A stretch of DNA of 64,000 bases, taken from positions 2,525,001-2,589,000 of the forward strand of contig CALNXK010000030.1 of NCBI GenBank assembly GCA_942486035.1. The letters are read 5' to 3'. The position numbers and the translations under genes are program-made. This stretch comes from Porites lobata (taxonomy: Eukaryota > Cnidaria > Anthozoa > Scleractinia > Poritidae). How positions within the stretch are numbered: position 1 is the first letter of the stretch; each line of letters begins with the position of its first letter. This document shows positions 10,873 through 23,660 of this stretch, one piece after another. A model generated the notes under the pieces. It worked only from the letters and a program-made list of their open reading frames with translations, did not search any database and was not told where the DNA came from.

Positions 10873-13800
10873 ATGCTTGAGCAAGCGCTTCGAGAATTTG
10901 CGGAACAGAACTTTGGGGCGGACGGTGAAGAGTTCTATCCAGTGCATCAAGGAAACACGCAAGAAGTTCAAATACTTGCACTTATGGCAAAAAAACCAAG
11001 AAGTGTTTTCCTTCGTCCGTTCAAAGCCGATTCTCTCGTCCTCCTTGGTAGAATAGACACTTACATGAATCGAAGTAAAAAAGAAGAATATTTAAATGCT
11101 GTGGACAGGGCAATTAAAAGAGATGACGTGGAAGTTACCCTGGAACTGGACGAGGATAATGAGAAGGATGAAGGGGATGACGCGGCAACTGGCAGGTAAG
11201 ATAATTGAATCATTCCTTCCTAAATTTTTTGCCCCGTCTGAAACTTTTTCTGGTCAGCGTTTTGATCTTGGTTCATGCCTATGATTCAGATAGATGTAAT
11301 TACTCACCGGCAGAACAGCCTTGACCTATACTTGGAGGTTAATACTAATAATTTCAATCATAACAATATACATAAATAAAATAATCTCCCTAGGCCTGCT
11401 GGAGTGATGGGCATATGTAATGCCAGGATATCTCCAAAGGCTAAGATTTAAATATATAAGAAGAAAGAGGGTAATCTTACGTACCTTGTTTTGGCAGTCT
11501 CATCACTGGATCACCAGGCTTATTTTTCTTGTTCAACTGAATAAGAGGGAATGACTTGCTGAAAAAATTAGACTAAGTGGCTGGTGGTAATAGCGGGCGA
11601 GTGCTGGAGTTTTTCGGCGGCGGAGCCACGTGAAGATTGAGAGCAAGTCAAATTGAAATTTAAAAAATCAAACTGATTTTCCCTTGCGGCTTCGTCACTC
11701 TCTTCGTGTGAAAAAAGTACTCCGGCCCAACAGTCGCGTGCTATCGCACGTATACTACAACCTTACAATATACTTGTCGCGCACAAACCTATATATAACC
11801 ACTTTACGACGACTAGTTACTTATGCCATGGACAAAAAAAAACAGAAGGACAGACAGGGAGCTGTACACAAGATCAAATGCTGCGACTGCCACGCCGCTT
11901 ACATCGGTGAAGCCGGCAGAAACATTAGCACCCCGGGATTAGCACGCGATTGGCGACCGAAAACAAACGAGCATCAATAAATGGTGACGTCAACAATCAC
12001 ATTGATGAACACCATTTACAGACGAAACATCAAATCGACTGAGACTCTGCCACATGTATTACGTATTCTACAGACTACTATCAACGACTCACTTTAGAAA
12101 GTTGGTTTACTAACTTAGAAAAAACGCCACTGAATCGTAGCCAACAGTTACCAGCGCCGTACAAACGACTTATGGACGGACTCGAGCAAAACTAACTACT
12201 AGAGAATAACTGGACAACCGATTTGACAAACAATAAAGGACTATTTAACTGTGACAATAGACGGATTGAAACCCGCCAATGACATTACGAGTCTTCCTAG
12301 CCAATAACATCATGGCTTAACTGACAGACGACCAATAACATCGCGACTTAATTGACCAATAAGGTCAATAACCAGAGTTACCATCAACTGACGTGATACA
12401 GGTCACTTTGACTCTGAAGATGACTACCGCCTGGGTTGTGGAAACGTCAGTCACTGTCAACAACAGTCCTATTCAGGACTACTCCTGACCCGGACTCGGA
12501 CGTTTATACTCAACCTACTTATACATTCTGTTTGGCTCTTCCTTTGTTTTTGTTTTTGTTTTTTTCTTAAGTGGAGATAGATTCAGATCTGTGCCGGTAC
12601 TAGCCTACTCCACAGTCATCACTGTCCTGTTTAGAAGAATGAGTGGGAGAATGGGGAGAGAACGGGCGGGGGACTGGTAACTGACAGCAAGTCTTCCTCT
12701 TCCATTTGTCCTTTTCTCGTTTTCAGACTCCTCACGGTCAGTGTGACCGTTCTTTTCAAACAAAAGCGTGTGTGTTGATGGTGTCTGATGGAGATGACAA
12801 TAAGAAATTGAAACCAGATATTTAGTCTATAACGGCCTCGGGGGGACTCCCATGTAAAAGTGAAGGGGATGCTCGTTGGAACATTAAAATGAAACTCCTA
12901 AGGGAGACCAATGTGGGTGTGGCTTACACTGAGCTCAAAAGGAGACCATAAAGATGTTATGTTAAAGATGTTAACATAGAATGCGTTTTTCTATGAAAAG
13001 ATTTCAAAATCATTGTCATAAATCTGTAGATTTCTTTATGCACAGCCCAAGCGATACCTGAATGGGCAAATGTTGTGACTTTCCGTCCCAAATACACTAA
13101 GTGAGGCCAAAATTTGCAAGTTACACCCCTAAGCGAGACGACAAGCATTTTCGCCACTTTTATACAGGAGTCCCCCCACCCCACACCCGGAATAATGTTA
13201 CTGTTTTGCTCTATCTGATTTAGGAAAGTTGAAGCTGAGGTTCAAGCAGGAGCGTGTGCGAATGCGAAGTTTAAAGTAAATGAAGAAATTGGAATTCTTG
13301 AATTAGGGAAAATAGACAAAGAGTACGTAGGAGACGCGGATGTGCGTGATCTATTACAGTTAATAGAACTGGACAGCGACAGAGCCAAAACTATCCAAGG
13401 TCACAAACTGCGTTTGATAACTTCAGTAGTTTACAGTGAGCGGTTGCAACTTAGAGGCAAGAGATTTTCTGAGGTAATGAAAAATAAATGGTTATTTACC
13501 CGCCTTTCAAGACCACCTTATACTGTTCAATGGCAGCGGCCACTAGATTGCGCCTAAAGTGCCAAGAACATCTAAAAGTGAAGCAAACCGGTGTATACGC
13601 ACTCCACTTTACTCTCTTGTGTTCTTGGCCTTTTTTGTTTTTTGAACTGTTGGTTTCTGTTGTATTGACACATTTTGATAGCGTTAGTGTGCTATAATAA
13701 GCACTTTAAGAAAAGCAGTCCTACCTCCCTACAACGGCAAACCAACCTCTCCACTACGGCTACTAAGCTGGTCGTTGTATACATGTATCGACTGTATTTG

Positions 13801-16800
13801 TTCATGTGTCTGGCAGTGTCGAGGGAATGACTTATGGTATCGTATGTCGAGAGAATGTTGAAGCCACTTAAAGTGAGGTCCAAGAAAAGCGTTTGCTCCG
13901 TCAAGTTCTAAATCACACTTTCCGCTGTATAAATAAGAATAAGGAAAGCGTTGGCTGTTCGATGCAACGTGACTTTCGGCAGTACTTTATTTTATGCTTC
14001 GGAACAAAGATAAAGCCTTACTCTTTTTTTTTAAATAAGAATGTTGTTCTTTCTGCCCAGGCTGAATGTTCTTACTTTTCTGCCATTTTAGGCTGAAAAT
14101 ATTCTTGTGTTATTCTTAAATTATAACTTATAACATTTCTGTTTAAGAATATATTGGGGTATCAATTAAGTTGGTACACGTTTTTTCGTTTTGTTGGCTT
14201 GTTTTGCCGTTTAGGGAAAGGAATAAGTTGAAAACATATAGCTGTATCACGGTATTTACAGATTTTCAACACACAAAATTATATCCTTTTCAAAATCTCA
14301 GCCTGGGGTTTTTTCTTAAAATATTCTTAAAATTTCGCAAATTTCAGCCTTGATATTCTTATCAAATAAATTCTTATAGAAAAAAGGGAATGTATCCGGG
14401 CTGAAGGTCCCCGGCTGACTTGCACTTAGGCTATAAATTTCAGTTTTCTTTTATTACCGGCCAAAAGGAGGGGTCCTCTAGAGATGTACAAAGTGTAGAT
14501 TGCAAAACAGTCCGTTTTTCTTCAAAATCGTTTAAGTGTAGTGTCAGTCTCAAACGCGCAAGGCGCGCGAGCCTCGCACGCCCGTAGGCTCTCCGTTTTC
14601 AGCCTCGCTCCAGACCTTTTGTTTGACTGTTCGCACGTACTTAAATATCAAAAAAAAAACCGGACTGCTTAGTAGTCTATACTAAGTGTATCATGCAGTA
14701 AACTTGTATCTCTTTTGGTTATTAAGTGCCTCGTTCTGTTTAACCATTTTTTTATCATTATCCACTTGCAGTTTGAGGTAGATAAAGGAGTCATTTTTCC
14801 AAACAGCATCACTGGTCGATTGACTAGACACTGGAAAACAAAGTACATTTTTCCAAAGCTGGCGATAAGAAAAACACGCGGGCCAGTTCTAATTGAGTGC
14901 CGCAGAGTGGTTCTCAACGAGATGACTAATAAATTGCAACTTGCAGTTGGGGAACCTGTTTGTATTCGCGCCCGAGGAGGTTGTCATCACGATGATGAGG
15001 AAGAATACGAAAATACAGCAGTAGATCTGGATGAGGACGAGCAGAGCCATTCGGAAGGTAAAAGATTAAAATTGTTGTACACCCAACTTTCTATAGTAAG
15101 GCGGGCTTACACGGGAAATGTAAGAGAAGAGAACGAAGAGTTACTATATGGTTTTAACCCAAAACGCGAGTGGCCAGAAAACGTCCGCAATTTAAGAGCG
15201 ATTTATTGCAGCTTCGTCGCCGTGAATTCTACCATGACCGAAATGTTTTGTATTCGTGTGGTCCAAGTTATCTTTGCGTTCATTTTTTAGTATTATTTTT
15301 GCTTTATTTTTTAAGCGTTAATACGCATATAGTTGTAAAATATTTAAATCGAAAACTTAACCACATAACATGTATATATTTTCGTCGCGTTAGATTCCTT
15401 TTCGGAAGAGTTCGGAGATGAAAAGAATCTGGAGACAATTAAGAACTCAGTTTTGATACCAACCAAGAACAGAGGGGAGCGAAAATTGCGGATTAACAAG
15501 TACCTCAACTGGGTAAGGAAAATCACAAATGAGCGTAGATACGACCCTAGGCGGGCCACTCCCGTATTCGGCCTAAACGGGTGTTTGCCACTGAATAGGC
15601 GGAAGGGCGAGGCGTGCGCGAGCGGAGCCCCATAGCTAAGAAAATTTGGTTATCCGACCGTCCGTCCGCACCACAGAGGAACCAATGTGAAATCTCACAC
15701 TTTCTAGCTAGTGTGAGAGCTTGTAACCTGATATTGCACATCAACTGTATGATCAATTGACAGCTGTCAAGGCAAGGTATCCGCTTACTGGTAGGCTGAT
15801 TTAGCAACAGAACGGGAACCTCATTTGAAGACGGGAAAGCGCGCGGAAAGGACTAAACTCGACTTCCGGTATCCAATTTGCCGCTCTGTCATTGGTCAAG
15901 CCAGTTGTTTGATTTGCGCGCGCAGTCGTCAACAGACGTTCCCGTTCTGTTGCTACATCAGCCTAGTATCACATGAACGTATCGAGGTTGCGTGTTTCTT
16001 TAAATTTAACCGCTGACAAGTTATTAGTTTTTAACTGACGGCAGGCTCAACTACAAGTAGGTTTTTTTTTGCAAGTTTATTTCTTTAAGTAAATTATGAA
16101 TTTATTACTGAGAGCTTCGCTTCTAGCTTGGATAAATCTATATATTAGGGTCTTGAGTCTTATATAGGATATCAATTTAACTATTTATAGTCTTCAACAA
16201 GTTATCTTTTGAGGCTTAATGCCTTAAAAGTGTGTAAAAGTTGGCCACTTCCGGTTGACTTGCGTCGCTCAAGAACGTCGTTGCTTAAGCTCCCTCTCGC
16301 CAGACCGTGTTGACCATACCGGGTGAACCAGCCTAAGAGAGATGTTTATCCTCTCTTGGCGAGCCAAAGTGTTTAAATAGAGAAAAGTTAGCTCGGCTAA
16401 CAGGGGAACTCTACCATGGCCATCGGAAAAGGGTGGCCCGGCTAGTTGAGTCAACCTTCTTGGCGAGCCAACTTTTTGTTTCTCTTGTAAACGGTTCGCT
16501 AAGTTTTGATAGGAATTGTGGAAAGGTTAGCTCGCCATGGTAGCTCGGATAGGCGAGTGAAACTCTAACCGGGGCCACCTTTTCTCCTCATAAACGGAGC
16601 CACAGACGATCCGAGTAAACCACCGACTCCGTTTGTGTGAGTCCATGTGAACTGGACTCGTAGCACTCGAGGTATCTTGAGTAGAGTCAGAGTACTCGGC
16701 GGCAGCATATTCTACAGCTCAGAACGTTCACTTACATGCTTTTGTTTACAAACAGTCCTGGTCAGCATTTTCACTCTGGGCGTTGAATCAAACCTTTCAT

Positions 16801-18450
16801 TTATTCATTTTTTCATCTATAGCTTGAAAAAGCCTTGACAGAGAAGGAGACGAAGATATCGGTGGAAGAACCTCTTGACGAAGCGGACTGCTCATTCCTT
16901 CTTAGCCTTTATGTCACTGCGTACCCCAAAGACCGAACAGTGAATCTGCACGGCATTGAAGTGGAAAAGATTCAGGGATATGCAATTGTTTTTAAGCTTC
17001 TTGCAGGTGAGACGGAGTCCTAAACATAGAAAGTAGTAACATTTGTAGTGCTGGAACCAGACCTTGAGATAAGGCGGGGGGGCTCGATTATCCAGATCCT
17101 TAGATAAATGGGAGGGGCCGTCTCCCAGCAAAATTTTTTCGGCCCTTGGGGCCGCAGTTTGGTCCCAACATAAGGGGGGGCAGGCCCCCCGGGCCCCTCC
17201 CCCGGATCCGCCACTGATTTGTTTGTGGCAGGGGGTTCTTTTTGGAATGTGGAAAAGAGGGAGAGGCCCCCCGGAGGAGAGGGTGACAAGTCTAGCATGC
17301 AAAAGGAACTCTTATTGCGGAGACGACGGCAAAGTCTATTTCTTTTTTATTAACGGTTCATTTCATCACGGTTAACCAAGTCTTTCGTCAGGACAAACGT
17401 AATGTATGTTCTGGATTATGTTACAATAAGGTGAAACAATTTTTAAAATGAATTAATGTTTAAAGCTCGGAGAAGAGCTACGGCTATAACGCGAAAGCTG
17501 GTGCGAGAAAGCAAGAATACCAATATCACTTCAGTGCCACATTCTACATTCCTACGCTGAAAATAGACTTCCCGCGCGTGGGTCTAGCTACAAAAATCTA
17601 CATTTTGGGGAGATGTTTAGTTGGAGAGATTTTTACAGGTTTTGGTAAATATTTTCAAGGTTTTTTGTTAAGTTAGAAAAAAGCTTGAAACCATCGCCCA
17701 GGATGCTATTAGGGACTTTAAGATCCAACGACGCGACGGCGACAAGAACGTCGCTTAAAAAGTGAATTTGCGTTCTTTCAGTCTTTATAGCGATTATTCC
17801 TACCCACTTACTTTGTAAATTATAGGCGAACCCTCCTGAAGCTGAATTTCAAGGGACCAAATTCAAGCTCAGAAAGAGAAATAAAATTTCGTCGTTGCTT
17901 GTTTACGTCCTCCATAAAACGCGAAATTAGGCATTTTCACGTCGTGGTCGTGCAAAAACGGGAAAGAAATTTACAAAAAAATGTGATGCACGTGCGAAGT
18001 TGTTGTTTTGCTAATTAAACCAATTGTTTTTTTGACGTTCTCGTTATCGTCCGCGTCGTTGGATCTTAAAGTCCCTATTGTCTTTTGCGACATGTACTTA
18101 CAGTGCGCAGTTTCTCAATGTGCGGCATAATAACTGAATAATAACATAATAACTAAATTTGGCGCTCGGAGTGCGCTTAAAGTTCCCGGATATGTCGAGT
18201 GATTCTGGGCGATGCTTGATACGTCTCATCGTAAGTAACCCTGAAGCCTTTGTTTGCAAAGTTTTACTTAACAGTAAAGAAATCATATTCATTCATTGGA
18301 TTCTCACAGGCAGTATTTTAATTTTCCTCAAAACGAAAAACAGGTTTGTCTGACAACGACTGGGAAGAAGTGGAGAAGGCCTGGGCTGAGTCAAATGTTG
18401 ACAACTTGTTGCAGGAGTCTGGGCAAGAGCATTGTCAAGCCGAATCCTGA
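10873..18450 (+). CDS. Gasdermin-like pore-forming protein, copy A (422 aa, six coding exons)
   Basis: Exons: 10873-11195, 13224-13473, 14772-15057, 15394-15512, 16823-17006, 18344-18450. All junctions are ag/gt, phases are 2,0,1,0,1, and the spliced frame is open to TGA. The first ATG directly follows a ctatgcag acceptor, so a 5' UTR exon lies upstream. Family call: residues 1-60 (amphipathic start, YPVHQGN, VQILALMAKK, FLRPFKADSLVLLG), 108-191 (alternating strands ending KLRLITSVVYSERL) and 192-230 (GVIFP, where gasdermins have VTIP) follow the order of a gasdermin N-terminal pore-forming domain. Gasdermins oligomerise in membranes once an inhibitory C-terminal domain is cleaved off. Residues 91-103 are an acidic insertion with DEGD; 264-295 form a second acidic stretch; 296-422 are helical and short for a gasdermin C-domain. 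The match is by eye; the gene model itself is firm. Confidence 0.75.
11196..13223. other. Intron 1 of gene A
   Basis: About 2 kb. It contains the Penelope-type GIY-YIG remnant (about 11790-12500). The rest, including a T-rich stretch near 12540-12570, shows nothing recognisable. Confidence 0.7.
11790..12500 (+). mobile_element. Penelope-like retroelement remnant (GIY-YIG endonuclease end)
   Basis: Frame from about 11820 reads GAVHKIKCCDCHAAYIGEAG, the Cys-containing linker and GIY-YIG-type motif (here AYIGEAGRN) of Penelope-like element endonucleases. The frame stops near 11980, then a shifted frame continues with QRLTLESWFTNLE and RSQQLPAPYKRL to about 12193, a tail typical of this family. 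The reverse transcriptase is missing. The A-rich repeated tail (gacggactcgagcaaaac...) recurs in part at 60905-61020. The copy is dead through frameshifts; it lies in intron 1 of gene A and in unit B. Confidence 0.75.
15794..15963. mobile_element. ~170-bp MITE in intron 4 of gene A
   Basis: Ends ggctgatttagcaacagaac and gttctgttgctacatcagcc are inverted, flanked by TA on both sides, as with Tc1/mariner-type insertions. Unit B copy at 38575-38744, so insertion predates the duplication. Confidence 0.75.
17085..17225. repeat. Short interspersed repeat ending ggatccgccactg
   Basis: In intron 5 of gene A, a GC-rich segment with gggggcaggcccc-type palindromes ends in ggatccgccactg. It looks like a dispersed repeat rather than coding sequence: its short open frames differ between units through indels in G-runs. 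Unit B equivalent at about 39866-40000. Confidence 0.4.
17711..18076. mobile_element. ~366-bp MITE, AGGGACTTTAAGATCCAACG ends
   Basis: Terminal inverted repeats agggactttaagatccaacg / cgttggatcttaaagtccct, extended by further inner pairing around gacaagaacgtc. Flanked by att on both sides (3-bp target duplication). Lies in intron 5 of gene A. Unit B copy at 40485-40850. Confidence 0.8.
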
Positions 18451-20517
18451 GTTTAAATTGCAAAAGTTGATTTCTAGTTAAATTGTAAAATTGTTTAAAA
18501 TGTAAACGTTGATTTCTAGATAAGACTTTAATATATCAGTTTAATTATGAACGTTTTGCTTTATAGACATCTGCATAAGATTACCGACTGGCACCATTCA
18601 AAAATGGCAGAAGCAGTTGAAGATAGAAGTCGAATAACCTGGGTACTTGAGGTTTCTTTCCTAGTGCGGCGGGAGGCTTCGGTGTCGGCCGCAGCGACAC
18701 ATCTACGGCCGAAGCCACGAGCGGCGCGGGTCACTAAGGTTACGTCCACACGAATCTGGATATTTTTGAAACCGAATACGTTTTTATGTGTCTACACGAA
18801 ACCAGTGAATCCGCTCACCGGAACCGAATTATTATTAAACCGCTCTACAGTGGCGTTTTTTAAGGCTCCGTCCACGCGGATCTGGATAAAAAATTATTCG
18901 TGTGGACATGGCCCAAAAGACTTGACCGAAACCGGAAACCGCGCATCCGTATGAAAAGACTCTGGCACTCAGGATAGTGGTTGAAAAAATGTCGCCTTGA
19001 AAACTCTCGAATTGTGATCTGCTTTTTTTTTTAGCAAGACCTATCGGTTCAAGGTAATCTGTACAAAGCCGATTATTAAAGTCACAGGAATATTAGCTTC
19101 TTAAAGTAAAAAAGTCGCGCTTCCGGTAATCCTATGAGAAGTCATTGCTCAACGTACCTCTTGTCCTTATTTTTTCTCTTTTTGGTGTGGTTAAAAGGGG
19201 AAAGCCTTAAGTCAAAATGCTTGGCTGCTATTTAGTTTAATTTGAAGTATTCTTTTTACAAAAGAGTTTCGTAAACTTGATAATGCAATTCCTAAAAATA
19301 TTGGAACCACCTAAAAAGATACACCTTACTTTATATACCACAAAAAAGGGAAATCGAATGTCAATTCACTGACAATTTTCAGGAGTACCGTGCATGTTTT
19401 ATTATTCATTCGTAACATACTTATCTCTATATAAAGTTACGATCTTGTTCCCTGGCATTTTCATAATGTGAAGGGAATTTTTTCCTGGGCAGATAATCTT
19501 CATACAGAAGTCGTCATGCTTCAAGTGGTATGTTTGTAATTTTGTCCACTCTTTTTTTAAGATAGTAATGTGTCCCTTTTTCAGTTTTATATCATTGCTA
19601 TTGAGGTCGATCGCAAATTAACAGCAATCGTATACCAAATTTGGTCAAGTTAGCTGATTATGAAGAATAAGCCTGGGGATTTAGGCCAATCAGAAACGAA
19701 TGAATATTCTGGATGAACAATGACATATTTTTTTTGTCTATGGGCCATTCCCTAGTAGCACCAAGGCTCTGTTTCAAAGCAAGGCTAAGTGGGAAGCTAT
19801 TGACATGAAAATAATTTTTTCATTCTCATGCAATTAAAACTCATTATAACAAGGAAGGTTTTGCACTCAGCCTAGTTCTCAAACTGGGAGAGTTTTGTAG
19901 AACTCGAGAATGGCCTATTTCAAGTTGTGCTAAGGCCGTAATGTAAGTGCAGCTGCCTTTCTCTGCAATTTCTGGCTTATTATGGGTAATGTTTAGTACT
20001 CTTATGTTCTATGGATTGGAGAAATTAAATATATAAAAGTTAAATAAAGGAAAGAGGAACTGATTGCTAGACCACCGTACTGTCATTTAGTCTTTAAGGG
20101 GCGTTTAATCTGAAAGGGGTGTCTAATAGCCTTTGATGGATAATGCTAGCATAATTTTTGGCATAATTCGTTATTACGAAAAAAAGCACAACTAGCAGAA
20201 TTTGCATTTTTGGCAGAGCCGTAGCTAGCGGGGGGTGCGCAGGGGGGCAGCTGCCTCCCCCGGACCTGTTGAGCCAGACAAATCAAGTCTGTGGAAGGAT
20301 TTTGTTTTCTTTAGACTCATTAATTTTGATTGTAGTGACTTGCAAATGTTTGCCACTGAGAAATTGGTTGGTTGACGGTGTGTGCAAATATTAAGCAAAT
20401 ATTGTGCAAATAGTAAGCAGTACACAAAATGGCGTTCTTGTGCTGTTTGTTAATTGTTGCTTTTGTCCATTCACGGGTTAAGATGAACTCAACAAATTGG
20501 CCTTTCCCCAATGTATG

Positions 20518-20592
20518 GGTCCTCATAGCTACGTTGGTAGAGCACTGCAGCGCTAACGCAGAGGCCATGTGTTCGAATCCCGTTGAAGTCCC
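20518..20592 (+). repeat. tRNA-like SINE head (Pol III box A and box B)
   Basis: Box A-like tagctacgttggtagagc and box B gttcgaatcccg sit about 35 nt apart, with a ctgc/gcag anticodon-arm stem, so the fold is tRNA-like. The acceptor stem does not pair well, so I read it as the tRNA-derived head of a SINE rather than a functional tRNA. The unit B copy (43210-43283) lacks 2 nt beside box B. Confidence 0.55.
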
Positions 20593-20651
20593 GGAATTGT
20601 TCATGGGTTAATTTACAATTGCTTAAATTGCAATTTCCACTGCGTCAATTA

Positions 20652-20983
20652 CCGTAAAATTCCGAGAATAAGCCCCTCCATGTACAAGCCCCTCCAAATA
20701 TAAGCCCCCCAAACCGGTAACGCAAAAGACCCTCCGTTAAATAGCCCCTCCAAATATAAGCCCCCCGGGGGCTTGTACTTGGAAAATTGCCCTCAAATAC
20801 AAAGAAAAACAAAGCAAAAACGGTAAATTCACTTCCAGCTATAAGGCTAGCCCAATCGGTTTTGAAACGCAAATTTCCCTCCATAGATAAGCCCCTCCGA
20901 ATATAAGCCCCTCCAAAAATAAGCCCCTCAAAAAGGGTCTTTGAAAAATATAAGCCCCGGGACTTATTTTCGGAATTTTACGG
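20652..20983. mobile_element. 332-bp MITE present only in unit A
   Basis: Ends ccgtaaaattccgagaataa / ttattttcggaattttacgg with TA on both sides (20650-20651, 20984-20985). Unit B has the uninterrupted sequence with one TA at 43341-43342, an ideal empty site. Interior is rich in aagcccctcc repeats. Tc1/mariner-type target site. A related full copy is at 51024-51321. Confidence 0.9.
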
Positions 20984-21960
20984 TATATCTTCATTTAAAT
21001 TTGAGTTTTTAGAGTTGTTAGACAATGAATTATGCCCTCTGAAAGTTTCTGCATGTACATAGTTTATTAATTTACTTAAGTATCGTAAATGACACAATTC
21101 CTTGGGTCCTTTTTACGAGAAAAATTCGCCTAGTAATCCCTTGCTGAACTATGCAGGAACGACAGACGTAGTTTAAGGGGAAAAGACCCAAAAATAGTCC
21201 AAGGACTGAGAAAAATGAGTTGTATTATGGGGAACGCAACATGGTACAACTATATCACGCTAGTCAGCAAACGAAATAGAGTCGACCACAAAAACCAAAC
21301 ACATTAACGAGCTTCTTTCTTTTATAATGCTAATTTTTTTCTTTTAAAGATTCCACTGCATTTTTCGTTTAAAAGCCAGCATGGGTTTTTTGTTCCAAGT
21401 GACGGTTTGTTGCAAAAGGACCGGGTACCATTCTGGCGTGGTACACCAGCAGATTAAAGACACGACCTATTTTTCCGCACTTTTCGCGATCCTGGGACGT
21501 GGCCCTATTGAACTGGGGTCAGGGAACATGGCACCAGGGAAACAGTCACAGAGTTAAGTAAACAAAATACTTAGGTGTGTACTTAATTGAAAGCTTCTAA
21601 TGGACAAGGTTTGCTCCAGGGCAAGTCGTTTTATAAATGGTCTAAGGCAGGCTCGCAATTTTGCTACTCAAGTTGCTCCCTCCTAGCGTCTTGCAAAAGG
21701 TCTCGTTTGCAAACGGTGTTTTTTTAAATAATTGAACAATTTCTTGCGAGCTGATTGGTTCATTTTTATTATCGAGGTTACAGATACAAAACAATTCAAC
21801 AATCCCCGTGTAAAATGGAGGAACGTTGTGATTTTCCTATAATTAGGGGAGCTACGAGTTCATCAGTAATTTTACCGAAAAGTGCAAACCCCGTTAAAAA
21901 ATATATACCAGTCATGAATTACGAATAGGTTTTTTGTATAACTCGTTTGAAAAAATAAGC

Positions 21961-22660
21961 ATGTATTTATTTGTCTGTTTATTCATTTATTTATTCATTT
22001 ATTTAGTTGCTTAGTTAGTTAGTTAGTCAATCAGTCAGTTAGTTAATGGGTTAGTTACTCACTCATTTAGTTAGTTGGTTATTTTAATGGGTTAGTCAGT
22101 TAGTCAGTCATTCAGTCAGTCTGTCAGTCAGTCAGTCATTCAGTCAGTCTGTCAGTCAGTCAGTCAGTGAGTTAGTTAGTTAGTTAATGGGTTAGTTACT
22201 CAGTCATTTAGTTAGTTGGTTATTTTAATGGGTCAGTCAGTCAGTCAGTCATTCAGTCAGTCTGTCAGTCAGTCAGTGAGTTAGTTAGTTAGTTAGTTAA
22301 TGGGTTAGTCAGTCAGTCAGTCATTCAGTCAGTCTGTCAGTCAGTCTGTCAGTCAGTCAGTGAGTTAGTTAGTTAGCTAGTTAATGGGTTAGTTAGTCAG
22401 TCATTTAGTTAGTTGGTTATTTTAATGGGTTAGTCAGTCAGTCAGTCAGTCATTCAGTCAGTCAGTCAGTCAGTGAGTTAGTTAGTTAGTTAGCTAATGG
22501 GTTAGTTACTCAGTCATTTAGTTAGTTGGTTATTTTAATGGGTTAGTCAGTCAGTCAGTCATTCAGTCAGTCTGTCAGTCAGTCAGTGAGTTAGTTAGTT
22601 TGTTAGTTAATGGGTTAGTTAGTAAGTCAGTCGTTTGGTTGGTTGGTCAGTTATTAAAGT
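21961..22660. repeat. (GTTA/GTCA)n tetranucleotide array with higher-order repeats, unit A
   Basis: Starts with attt-type tetramers then alternates blocks of gtta, gtca and attc tetramers, punctuated by ttaatgggttagtta and tggttattttaatgggttag about every 100 bp. This is a tetranucleotide satellite with higher-order periodicity, about 700 bp. No spacers or coding content. Confidence 0.9.
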
Positions 22661-23234
22661 TTCGTCCATGATACGATTTCCCAGATTGAGAACTTGGGTA
22701 ATGATTCCAAAAAAAAGACAACAAAAACTGCCAAGGAACGGTCCCCGGCAAAATAAAGCAAGGATGACATACAAGCTAAATGGAGAATCGAAAATGAGTT
22801 GCCTTCTTCCTTTTCAATGTCCCACTTACTATAGTCTGAAATGTCATAAGTCTCCTCCACCCCCAAACCCAGGGATGGGGGGGGGGGGACAAACGCGCCC
22901 CCACGGGTTAGAGGGTGGAGACGTACAACATTTTAGTTTACTCATACTAATGTGAGTGAGACCCTGAAAATTATGCAAATAAAATTATGCAAATAAGACT
23001 ATAAAAGAGGCACGTGCTCCCTCTAATCACCCTAATCGAGTCCACTATAGAATAAATACGTAAACGACCCCCCTCCCACTCCACAAGTAAGGGGTTGATC
23101 CTGCCGGCGCCTAGTCTTTCCCAGGACTGAAAGATTCCCCATATGTTATTACCACGTCATGAAAAAAAATACCCAGGGTAGAATACTGTAGTACACTATT
23201 TCATACCATGAGAAAGTTTCTTACAAAAGGCCCA

Positions 23235-23571
23235 TTCTGTTTGGGGCGTTTCCCGGGATCTTCCGCCATATATGGGCTATATAAGTATGTGCCGCTGTGA
23301 AGGGTATGGTTTTCAAGCAGTTTTCTCTGGGATAGGGTATATAAATCAGAGAGTTTAGGTCTAGAATAGGGTATCATTTTCCAGGAAACTGTTCAATTGG
23401 TTGAAAATGTTATATAATTTAGTCTAGACTAGGGAAACCGGGAATTGCCACTCAAAAATATAGAAAAATCAAATCGGCAAGTTTAAATTTACGCAACTCA
23501 GCCTAAAAGGTACCCTACAATAGGGGGGATTTGGGGAGTTTAGTCTAGTATAGGGTAGCAATATTCAACTG

Positions 23572-23602
<31 letters not shown>

Positions 23603-23660
23603 TCCAGCGGCACATACCCACCCAAAGTAAAGTCCTAAAGTACCCCTCCGGGGGGTGTAT
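23235..23660. repeat. Dispersed repeat at the end of unit A
   Basis: Contains the run gccatatatgggctatataa, many gtctagaatagggtat motifs, and ends in the aaagtacccctc/ggggg motif. The same sequence occurs at about 45430-45905 and its end at 1-45. It looks like a dispersed element typical of GGGTA-ended repeats; no coding sequence. Confidence 0.55.

Noticed and set aside
10873..18450. MACPF/perforin-type pore former as an alternative for the main gene family
   Set aside because: No MACPF signature (Y/W-G-T-H-(Y/F)-type motif) or EGF-like Cys pattern; strand and motif order fit gasdermin better.
20518..20592. Functional tRNA gene
   Set aside because: Box A and B are present but the acceptor stem does not pair and the unit B copy has lost bases by the T-arm; fits a SINE head.
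21961..22660. Regularly repeated array that might be taken for a CRISPR array
   Set aside because: Repeats are contiguous tetranucleotides with no unique spacers, in a eukaryotic genome.
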